Source: JAULUH01 sp032111745
GTDB lineage: Bacteria > Chloroflexota > Anaerolineae > JAAEKA01
Assembly: GCA_032111745.1 (NCBI GenBank)
Contig: JAULUH010000291.1
Coordinates: 1 to 11,640 of the forward strand
DNA length: 11,640 nucleotides
Reading direction: 5' to 3'
Position numbers and translations under genes: made by a program
Notes under the pieces: model-generated
The model's input: only the letters and a program-made list of their open reading frames with translations
Told to the model about the DNA's origin: nothing
Database searches by the model: none
Shown here: positions 6,699-11,640 of the stretch, piece after piece
Layout: each line of letters opens with the position of its first letter
Position numbering within the stretch: the stretch's first letter is position 1

Positions 6699-7301
6699 CT
6701 AGCTGGAAATATCCGGCAGCTGGGAGACTGCCGACCTGTCCAAACTGAGCATGACGACATCGGTCCGGATGTGAGCGATGGTGGATGCCGGCACGGCAAC
6801 GTGGTGCTTGGCCCACAGGTGGCCGTGGTGGAACAACACATGGGTGATCTGTCCGGTGGCCTGATCGACCGTGAAGCCATCGATCTCGCCGGCGCGGCCG
6901 TCGGTGGCTTCAGCTGAGGCCTCGCGGTGGATGGCGACCTGGCCCTCCGGCACCTGTTCGACGCGCAGGTAGGATAGTTCGACTGCCTCCACTGCATACT
7001 CCGGATCCAGGGCAAAAGGAACGACGGCGGAGGGCACTGGCACCCCGCCAGCAGCCTCGTCGCCCACGTACGCCACCTCCTCAAAGGGCGCAGCCCCGGC
7101 CAGCTCGGCCAGGCTCCAGCGCAGCTGGACGCCACCGGCACCGCTCTCCGCGATGGCGGTGAAGGGCACGAGGTAGTTGCTGCCGTGGTGCTGGACCACG
7201 ATGTGGGTGGCGTGCTGTGCTTGGGGCTCGACGACAATGGCGGTGGTGTGGCCGCCGGGGCCATCAGTGCAATGCACTCCGGCGTCCAGGGGAATGTTCA
7301 T
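6699..7301 (-). CDS. PRC-barrel domain protein
   Basis: A 200-residue soluble protein. The C-terminal region (about 128-195: EIDGFTVDQATGQITHVLFHHGHLWAKHHVAVPASTI...) has the pattern of a PRC-barrel: a G-x-V-D--TG-ITHVL strand pair followed by a VPASTI-like strand. The first 60 residues (DGPGGHTTAIVVEP...THIVVQHHGSNYLVPFTAI) look like a second, diverged PRC-like unit, so the protein may be a tandem of two small beta-barrels joined by an acidic linker. AGGAGT at complement 7309-7314 is 7 bases from the ATG. PRC-barrels occur in photosynthetic reaction centre subunit H, RimM and many stand-alone stress-associated proteins. With DUF1269 behind it, a stress or envelope role is plausible but not shown. 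Confidence 0.8.
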   Translation of the reverse strand: MNIPLDAGVHCTDGPGGHTTAIVVEPQAQHATHIVVQHHGSNYLVPFTAIAESGAGGVQLRWSLAELAGAAPFEEVAYVGDEAAGGVPVPSAVVPFALDPEYAVEAVELSYLRVEQVPEGQVAIHREASAEATDGRAGEIDGFTVDQATGQITHVLFHHGHLWAKHHVAVPASTIAHIRTDVVMLSLDRSAVSQLPDISS

Positions 7302-7390
7302 CCAAGGTACTCCTTATGCAAAATAACACTGCGTTGTCAAGGTCGCGCAGGCAGCAGGGCCACGCGAAACTGGTTGCGCTATGTTCCAGA

Positions 7391-7419
7391 ATTGTACACC
7401 TGTTTCGGTGCGTCCACAA
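7391..7419 (-). promoter_or_regulatory. sigma70-like promoter for the PRC-barrel/DUF1269 operon
   Basis: Read on the minus strand, TTGTGG (plus 7414-7419) and TACAAT (plus 7391-7396) are separated by 17 bases. The -10 box matches the consensus at five of six positions; the -35 box matches only in its first three bases. Transcription would begin near 7384, leaving an untranslated leader of about 83 bases before the ATG at 7301. Position and spacing are good, but the sequence evidence is moderate. Confidence 0.45.
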
Positions 7420-7549
7420 ACATATGGTGCGTCGATCAGGAAAGGCGCAAGAAAGAGATACGGCTCTGGGTAGGTGCTCATCAGATCTGCGAAGGAGTCA
7501 CGGGGAGGCTCTGGATATGACGCAGATCATTTCTCTCTTCTGGCAGGTA

Positions 7550-7558
7550 TGGTATTCT
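7550..7558 (+). promoter_or_regulatory. possible extended -10 promoter for leader/decarboxylase
   Basis: TGG at 7550-7552 directly precedes TATTCT at 7553-7558, fitting the TGn extended -10 pattern. The matching -35 position (7530-7535, TTTCTC) is weak. Transcription would start near 7565 and yield a leader of about 120 bases before the leader-peptide start. This is the best plus-strand candidate I could find in the gap, but it is weak. Confidence 0.22.
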
Positions 7559-7634
7559 GGATGATGGCCTCCTACCAACTCGGCTCTGGGTTGGCTCCCA
7601 GGTCGCCAAAGCTCCTCATTTCCGCCGCCGGAGA

Positions 7635-7652
7635 GCGATGCGTTGGCATCGC
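7635..7652 (+). promoter_or_regulatory. leader RNA hairpin upstream of decarboxylase
   Basis: GCGATGC at 7635-7641 and GCATCGC at 7646-7652 form a perfect seven-pair stem with a four-base GTTG loop. No T-run follows, so it is not an intrinsic terminator. It lies 5 bases before a second hairpin that carries the leader-peptide ribosome site. A role in leader RNA folding or stability is an inference. Confidence 0.4.
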
Positions 7653-7657
7653 CTTCA

Positions 7658-7687
7658 CCACAGACGCTGCAAGGAGGTGCACTGTGG
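7658..7687 (+). promoter_or_regulatory. hairpin presenting a Shine-Dalgarno and enclosing a GTG start
   Basis: CCACAG at 7658-7663 pairs with CTGTGG at 7682-7687. After a four-base bulge (7664-7667), TGCA at 7668-7671 pairs with TGCA at 7678-7681. The six-base loop 7672-7677 is AGGAGG, a full ribosome-binding site, and the GTG start codon at 7684-7686 lies inside the stem. CCACA could alternatively pair with a second TGTGG at 7706-7710 within the leader reading frame. The pairing is seen in the sequence; a regulatory role is inferred. Confidence 0.4.
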
Positions 7688-7734
7688 CCGACTTCAGGGA
7701 TTTTGTGTGGTTTTTCCCAGTGAGGCGACCATGA
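7684..7734 (+). CDS. possible 16-codon aromatic-rich leader peptide
   Basis: A GTG-initiated frame encodes MADFRDFVWFFPVRRP and stops at TGA 7732-7734, which overlaps the decarboxylase ATG (7731-7733) as ATGA. It has the best ribosome site in the neighbourhood: AAGGAGG at 7671-7677, 6 bases from the GTG. Four of sixteen residues are Phe and one is Trp, with W-F-F consecutive at residues 10-12. This is the arrangement expected of a leader peptide whose translation senses aromatic amino acid supply or couples translation into the next gene, here a decarboxylase of the aromatic-amino-acid type. The frame also stays open upstream, so chance cannot be excluded. I see no clear terminator hairpin, so translational coupling is likelier than transcription attenuation. 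Confidence 0.4.
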   Translation: MADFRDFVWFFPVRRP

Positions 7735-9206
7735 CCCCAGAAATGTCCATTCCAGCTGAAGAGACCCTTGACCCCGACGATTGGGATGCTATGCGGGCGC
7801 TGGGCCACCGCATGGTAGACGACATGGTGGCGTACATCCAGGGGCTGCGAGATAGCCCGGCGTGGAGGCACGCCCCTGAAGTCGTCAAGGCGCACTTCGA
7901 CGGCGGCCCGCCGCTCGATCCGCAACCCGCGCAGGATGTGTACACGGAGTTCACGGAGTATGTGCTGCCCTACCTGTTGGGCAATAGCCACCCGCGCTTC
8001 TGGGGCTGGGTGGCTGGCACAGGCACCGTGATGGGGGCCTTCGCCGAGTTCCTGGCCACGGCGGCCAACATCCCCAGCGGCTGTTTCGCCTACGTCAGTC
8101 CCAACTACGTGGAAAGGCAGGTCATCCAATGGTTGGTGGACCTGTTTGGTTTTCCATCAGGTGCCAGCGGACTGTTGACCACCGGGTGCTCCAGCTCAAA
8201 CCTGGTCGGGCTGGCCGTGGCGCGAAATGCCCGGGCCGGACATGACGTGCGACGATCCGGCCTGAGCACCGGGCATCGCATGGTGCTCTATGCCTCGGAA
8301 GAGGCGCACTCCTCGATCCAGAAAGCGGTCGAGCTGCTGGGCCTCGGCAGCGACGCGCTGCGCCCGGTGCCCGTCAACGAGGCGCAGCAAATCGATCTGC
8401 CGGCCCTGCGCGCAGCCATCGACCGGGACCGCCAGCAGGGGTATGCCCCGTTCTGCGTCGTGGGCGTGGCGGGCACGACGAACGAGGGAGCCATCGACGA
8501 CCTGGAGGGGCTGGCGGACCTGTGCCAGGAGGAAGAGCTCTGGTTCCACGTGGACGGCGCGTTCGGGGCCTGGGCTGCCATCGCCCCGGCGTCGAGGCAC
8601 CTGGTCGCCGGGATGGAAAGGGCAGACTCCCTGGCCTTCGACCTGCACAAGTGGATGTACGTGCCCTATCCCATCGGCGGCCTGCTGGTCAGGCGAGAGG
8701 AAGACCACCGCAATGCCTTCTCGTTGCACCCCACCTACCTGGCCCATGGGGAGGGAGTCCGGGGCCTGACGGGGATCGACCTGCCCTGGACCAGCGATTA
8801 TGGGATCGAGCTGTCACGGGGGTTCTCCGCGCTCAAGGCCTGGATGACCATCAAGGAACAAGGGATCCGCAAGTACGGGCGTCTCATCCAGCAGAACATC
8901 GACCAGGCGCAGTACCTGGCAGCGTTGGTCGAGGCCGCGCCGGAGCTGGAGCTGGTGCTGCCGCCGGCCCTCAACGTGGTCTGCTTCCGGTATGTTCAGG
9001 AGGGGTTGAACGAGGCTCAACTGGACCTAGTGAACAAGCAGATCGAGGTCGAGCTGCAGGAGCGGGGCATTGCCGTGCCCTCAGTGGTGACCATCAGGGG
9101 CAAGCAGTACCTCCATGCCGCGATCACCAACCACCGCAGCCGCAAGGAGGACTTCGACGTGCTGGTTGCGGAGGTGATCCGGCTTGGCCGAGAACTCGCT
9201 TTGTGA
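7731..9206 (+). CDS. group II PLP-dependent amino acid decarboxylase (aromatic-L-amino-acid decarboxylase type)
   Basis: A 491-residue cytoplasmic enzyme of the pyridoxal-phosphate decarboxylase family that includes aromatic amino acid, histidine and glutamate decarboxylases; it would release CO2 from an L-amino acid to give an amine. Visible features: substrate-loop region NSHPRFWGWVAG at 85-96, TTGCSSSNL phosphate-binding segment at 150-158, His193 in SEEAHSS stacking on the cofactor ring, Asp275 in FHVDGAFG contacting the pyridine nitrogen, and the Schiff-base Lys307 in DLHKWMYVPYPIG. The usual DPHKW here reads DLHKW. ATG 7731 has GAGG at 7722-7725, 5 bases upstream, and overlaps the stop of the possible leader peptide. 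GTG 7707 is an alternative start, adding eight residues. The substrate is not determined; a phenylalanine, tyrosine or tryptophan derivative is the leading guess. Confidence 0.87.
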   Translation: MTPEMSIPAEETLDPDDWDAMRALGHRMVDDMVAYIQGLRDSPAWRHAPEVVKAHFDGGPPLDPQPAQDVYTEFTEYVLPYLLGNSHPRFWGWVAGTGTVMGAFAEFLATAANIPSGCFAYVSPNYVERQVIQWLVDLFGFPSGASGLLTTGCSSSNLVGLAVARNARAGHDVRRSGLSTGHRMVLYASEEAHSSIQKAVELLGLGSDALRPVPVNEAQQIDLPALRAAIDRDRQQGYAPFCVVGVAGTTNEGAIDDLEGLADLCQEEELWFHVDGAFGAWAAIAPASRHLVAGMERADSLAFDLHKWMYVPYPIGGLLVRREEDHRNAFSLHPTYLAHGEGVRGLTGIDLPWTSDYGIELSRGFSALKAWMTIKEQGIRKYGRLIQQNIDQAQYLAALVEAAPELELVLPPALNVVCFRYVQEGLNEAQLDLVNKQIEVELQERGIAVPSVVTIRGKQYLHAAITNHRSRKEDFDVLVAEVIRLGRELAL

Positions 9207-9229
9207 CCGGTTGCGGGACGAGGCTAACC

Positions 9230-9757
9230 ATGGATCGGCCAAGCTCGGGCACCATCGTTAGCTTCGCCTGGAGCTTCGGCGATGGCTCCACGGGCAGCGG
9301 GGTAACCGCCAGCCACACCTATGCCAGCGCCGGCACCTACGCCGTGGTGTTGACGGTCACCGACAATGCTGGTGCCACGGGCAGCAGCACGGCGAATGTC
9401 ACGGCCGGCAGCCCACCGCCTGTGACCATGCATGTCGGCGACCTGGACGGCAGCAGCACCGCCGGGTCGGGCGGGAAGTGGAACGCCACGGTCGCCGTTA
9501 CGGTGCACACCAGCACTGAGGGCCTGGTGCCGAATGCCACAGTGAGTGGATCATGGAGCACCGGGAGCTCGGGCTCCTGTGCCACCAGCAGCAATGGCAT
9601 CTGCAACATCACCCTCAACAACATCAGCCGGAACAGCGGCAGCGTCACGTTCACTGTCAATAGCGTGACCCATGCCAGCTATACTTACAACTCCGTCGCC
9701 AATCACGACCCGGATGGCGATAGCAACGGCACGGCGATCACCATAGTAAAGCCGTAA
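9230..9757 (+). CDS. PKD + Ig-like C-terminal module, probable 5'-truncated secreted-protein remnant
   Basis: The 175 residues from ATG 9230 consist of most of a PKD domain (about 8-57: GTIVSFAWSFGDGS...SHTYASAGTYAVVLTVTDN) and an Ig-like module (about 64-175). That module starts MHVGDLDGSS, has the pair Cys117/Cys125, and ends NHDPDGDSNGTAITI. Such tandems normally form the C-terminal end of large secreted proteins such as subtilisin-like proteases. Here there is no signal peptide, no catalytic domain, and the first strands of the PKD fold are shortened. PKD-like residues appear to continue upstream in frame to about 9200, overlapping the decarboxylase stop (GTGA at 9203-9206), so GTG 9203 is an alternative start. 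GAGG at 9220-9223 could serve ATG 9230. Most likely a remnant left by deletion or rearrangement; a contig joining error is also possible. Confidence 0.6.
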   Translation: MDRPSSGTIVSFAWSFGDGSTGSGVTASHTYASAGTYAVVLTVTDNAGATGSSTANVTAGSPPPVTMHVGDLDGSSTAGSGGKWNATVAVTVHTSTEGLVPNATVSGSWSTGSSGSCATSSNGICNITLNNISRNSGSVTFTVNSVTHASYTYNSVANHDPDGDSNGTAITIVKP

Positions 9758-9783
9758 CCGGGAATTGTGCAGCCATAAGCGAG

Positions 9784-9813
9784 AAGCCGGACTCGGCGTG
9801 AGTCCGGCTTTTT
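9784..9813 (+). terminator. strong intrinsic (Rho-independent) terminator
   Basis: A perfect stem of eleven pairs, AAGCCGGACTC at 9784-9794 with GAGTCCGGCTT at 9800-9810, has a five-base loop and ends in a run of five T at 9809-9813. It lies 27 bases after the PKD-module stop and would end transcripts of the decarboxylase/PKD region before the cytochrome promoter. Confidence 0.9.
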
Positions 9814-9872
9814 GCTTGGCGCGGGTTTGGCGTAGTGGCTGACCGCTGCCAATGGGTGCGTGCCCGGTTCCC

Positions 9873-9892
9873 AATATGATCTAGATCATATT
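9873..9892. promoter_or_regulatory. 20-bp perfect palindrome, CRP/FNR-like activator site
   Basis: The half AATATGATCT (9873-9882) is followed directly by its exact reverse complement AGATCATATT (9883-9892). The core ATGAT-N4-ATCAT differs from the FNR/DNR consensus TTGAT-N4-ATCAA by one outer base in each half. Its centre (9882.5) is 41.5 bases before the inferred transcription start at about 9924, the standard position for class II activation by CRP/FNR-family regulators. Identity of the regulator is an inference. Confidence 0.6.
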
Positions 9893-9911
9893 CTGGGGAG
9901 GGAATATCCTG

Positions 9912-9917
9912 TAAAAT
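9912..9917 (+). promoter_or_regulatory. -10 element of the cytochrome promoter
   Basis: TAAAAT at 9912-9917 matches the sigma70 -10 consensus at five of six positions. No recognisable -35 hexamer lies 16-18 bases upstream (9888-9894), as is typical when an activator bound near -41.5 replaces it. The expected start is about 9924, with a leader of about 108 bases before ATG 10032. An inverted repeat ATGAGG/CCTCAT (9916-9921 / 9927-9932) spans the start point and might be a second operator or simply chance. Confidence 0.45.
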
Positions 9918-10031
9918 GAGGCTGGACCTCATAGCAGCCCAGATCGCAATCACCAGTCCTTGCAGCAACTTGTCAGGTTTTGGTGTCCGCTCTCATTGAT
10001 GCACCGGGGAGACCAGAAGGGAGACCGCACC

Positions 10032-11640
10032 ATGAAGCGCAGATCCTTGGCAATCGTGGCCTTACTGTGTTTGTTCAGTGTAGGGCTGGCGACTGCGGCT
10101 ACCGTTGTTCCCAACGAGATCCAGCAGCCGGGCACCCAGCCCAGAGAAGTGGGCAACCTGGAGACGCCGGACAAGTGCGACAACTGTCACGGCGGATACA
10201 ACCGCGCTGTGGAGCCCGCTTTCAACTGGCGCGGCAGCATGATGGCCAACGCCGGCCGTGACCCTATCTTTTGGGCCACCCTGGCCATCGCCGAGCAGGA
10301 CTTCGACGGCTCCGGCGACCTGTGCATTCGCTGCCATAGCACAGGCGGCTGGTATGGTGGTCGCTCTACCCCCACCGACGGCAGCGTTCTCACGGCAGGG
10401 GACGCCGACGGCGTAGACTGCGACACCTGCCACAAGATGACGGACACCAATAACCAGGAGCACCTGGGCGTGATGAACCCGCCGTTCGTAGCGAACGACG
10501 AGAAAACCCTCGTAACCGGCTACTATGGCACCGGCATGTTGTCGCTGTCGGGCGGCAATGCGAAGCTCGGCCCATACAGCGATGCCGCGGCCAAGCACCA
10601 GTTCCTGCAGTCCAAGTTCCACCGCGACGTGGACTTCTGCGGTTCCTGCCACGATGTCTCCAACCCCGCCGTGGGCGACCTGGCGCACAACAACGGCAAG
10701 CAGCCGACCGGCGATCCAGTGGTAGCCAGTGGCAAGTTCGGTTCGTCGGTGGACGTCAAGGCCGCCTTCAACAACTTCCCGTATCAGTATGGGGTCGTTG
10801 AACGGACCTACAGTGAGTACTACTCTGGAGCTCTCTCCAAGACCCTGGTTTCGAGCTACGCCAACCTCCCGGCAGACCTGAAGGCCGGCGCAATCAAGGC
10901 TGCAGTTGACAGCGCCAAGGGCAATTACGCGGACGGCACCGGCCGTTACTTCAGCTGCCAGACCTGCCACGTCCGCGCGACGACGGGGGTGGGGGCCAAC
11001 AAGGCTGGCACGCCGACACGCACGGACCTGCCGCTGCACGACATGACCGGCGGCAACTACTGGATGCCGGACGCGATCCTCTATCAGAATGGACAGGGGA
11101 CGTTGCGTCTCGGCGGTGGACTGACCACGGTACAGATCGACGCCATCAACGCCGGCAAGAGCCGGGCCCAGCAGCAGCTGAACCTGGCCGCATCGCTAGC
11201 GGTTAGCGGAAACACCTTGAAGGTTACCAACCTGACCGGCCATAAGCTGATCTCCGGCTATCCCGAGGGCCGGCGGATGTGGCTGAACGTGAAGTGGTAT
11301 GACGGGAGCAACAACCTACTTCGCGAGGACGGCAAATACGATGTGGTGGCGTCGGTCAACGGGACGCCCGTCAAATCGATTGCCCACTTGGACGACCCGA
11401 ACACCAAGATTTACGAGGCACACTACGGCATGACGCAGGAATGGGCGAACCAGCTCCTGGGCCTGGGTTATTCTGCCTCCCTGCCACTGAGCTTCGACAG
11501 GATCACAGGCGCGGTCACCTACACGCTCGGTGATCTGGCCGCTCAGGCGCCCGGTACGGATCACGAGACCTTCCACTTTGTGCTCAACAACACCGTAGTC
11601 AAGGACAACCGCATTCCGCCCTATGGCTTCGCTTACGAGG
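10032..11640 (+). CDS. secreted multiheme c-type cytochrome (3' end beyond window)
   Basis: 536 codons are visible and the frame is still open at the window edge. Residues 1-23 (MKRRSLAIVALLCLFSVGLATAA) form a typical signal peptide, so the protein acts outside the cytoplasmic membrane. Five CXXCH heme-attachment motifs are seen: CDNCH (49-53), CIRCH (98-102), CDTCH (130-134), CGSCH (203-207) and CQTCH (309-313). Further histidines such as those in KHQF, KFHRD and PLHD could be distal ligands. After residue 390 a heme-free beta-rich region begins with NLTGHKLISGYPEGRRMWL, a pattern shared with multiheme cytochromes of respiratory electron-transfer chains. GGGAG at 10019-10023 is 8 bases before the ATG. 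Regulation is probably through the palindrome at 9873-9892. The electron partner is unknown. Confidence 0.88.
   Translation, partial: MKRRSLAIVALLCLFSVGLATAATVVPNEIQQPGTQPREVGNLETPDKCDNCHGGYNRAVEPAFNWRGSMMANAGRDPIFWATLAIAEQDFDGSGDLCIRCHSTGGWYGGRSTPTDGSVLTAGDADGVDCDTCHKMTDTNNQEHLGVMNPPFVANDEKTLVTGYYGTGMLSLSGGNAKLGPYSDAAAKHQFLQSKFHRDVDFCGSCHDVSNPAVGDLAHNNGKQPTGDPVVASGKFGSSVDVKAAFNNFPYQYGVVERTYSEYYSGALSKTLVSSYANLPADLKAGAIKAAVDSAKGNYADGTGRYFSCQTCHVRATTGVGANKAGTPTRTDLPLHDMTGGNYWMPDAILYQNGQGTLRLGGGLTTVQIDAINAGKSRAQQQLNLAASLAVSGNTLKVTNLTGHKLISGYPEGRRMWLNVKWYDGSNNLLREDGKYDVVASVNGTPVKSIAHLDDPNTKIYEAHYGMTQEWANQLLGLGYSASLPLSFDRITGAVTYTLGDLAAQAPGTDHETFHFVLNNTVVKDNRIPPYGFAYE

Larger units (their letters stand above)
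7302..7683. other. divergent intergenic region
   Basis: This region of about 380 bases separates the minus-strand PRC-barrel operon from the plus-strand decarboxylase leader. No protein-coding gene is convincing here: the short open frames lack family-like sequence. It holds the minus-strand promoter at 7391-7419, a possible plus-strand extended -10 element at 7550-7558, and two hairpins nearer the decarboxylase. A nine-base repeat GGCTCTGGG occurs near 7460 and again near 7580; its meaning is unknown. Confidence 0.6.

Noticed and set aside
6182..7264. A 360-residue minus-strand reading frame covering both the DUF1269 and PRC-barrel region
   Set aside because: Only the last 165 residues match DUF1269. 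The upstream part is the PRC gene read in the wrong frame, and a proper ribosome site and family N-terminus place the start at 6679.
7335..7340. Perfect minus-strand TTGACA as a -35 box for the PRC-barrel operon
   Set aside because: The only -10-like sequence at suitable distance (CATAAG) overlaps the ribosome-binding site, so the transcript would lose it. The 7391-7419 promoter fits better.
7302..7683. T-box or other known riboswitch in the decarboxylase leader
   Set aside because: No T-box sequence, specifier-stem features or terminator/antiterminator pair could be recognised.
8522..9229. Upstream part of a long plus-strand frame leading into the PKD module
   Set aside because: It overlaps the decarboxylase in another frame with low-complexity Gly/Arg/Pro-rich sequence. 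Only the part from about 9203 onward has domain-like sequence.
10062..11039. A 325-residue minus-strand open frame opposite the cytochrome
   Set aside because: It is antisense to a cytochrome with signal peptide and five heme motifs; its composition is that of a high-GC shadow frame with no recognisable domain.
1..11640. CRISPR arrays, tRNA or rRNA genes, insertion sequences
   Set aside because: No regularly spaced repeats, cloverleaf or rRNA-like stretches, transposase frames or terminal inverted repeats were found on either strand.

Overview
This high-GC, gene-dense window looks like a bacterial chromosome segment, probably from an environmental Chloroflexota-type organism. That is an inference from the style of the peptide transporter operon, the PRC-barrel/DUF1269 pair, the PKD plus C-terminal Ig-like module, and the multiheme cytochrome. 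There is no rRNA, tRNA or other taxonomic marker, so the assignment is tentative. No CRISPR array, IS element or tRNA was seen.

Layout. (1) 1-5404, plus strand: an oligopeptide/dipeptide ABC importer operon. It holds the last codons of a probable substrate-binding protein, two permeases (DppB- and DppC-like), two ATPases (DppD- and DppF-like, each with four C-terminal cysteines) and, overlapping the last ATPase by ATGA, an Ntn-hydrolase of the C45 acyltransferase/amidase type. The last gene suggests that an imported peptide or acylated compound is processed in the cytoplasm. (2) 5469-6171, plus strand: a compact vapBC toxin-antitoxin module with its own sigma70-like promoter and a perfect inverted repeat across the -10 box. 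(3) 6182-7301, minus strand: a two-gene operon of a PRC-barrel protein followed by a DUF1269 protein, with a probable promoter at 7391-7419. (4) 7302-9206, plus strand: a 5' leader carrying two hairpins and a possible 16-codon Phe/Trp-rich leader peptide, which overlaps by ATGA the start of a group II PLP-dependent (aromatic-type) amino acid decarboxylase. (5) 9203-9813: an orphan PKD plus Ig-like C-terminal tail lacking signal peptide and catalytic domain, apparently a 5'-truncated remnant, closed by a strong intrinsic terminator. (6) 9873-11640: a perfect 20-bp CRP/FNR-like palindrome placed 41.5 bp upstream of an inferred transcription start, then a secreted multiheme c-type cytochrome (five CXXCH motifs visible) that runs off the window.

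The most interesting points are the aromatic-rich leader peptide and alternative RNA structures ahead of an aromatic-type decarboxylase, the class II FNR-like promoter geometry in front of the cytochrome, the self-contained vapBC operator-promoter, and the C45 hydrolase built into a peptide-uptake operon. No clearly new multi-gene system is visible. The leader/decarboxylase arrangement is the best candidate for something undescribed.
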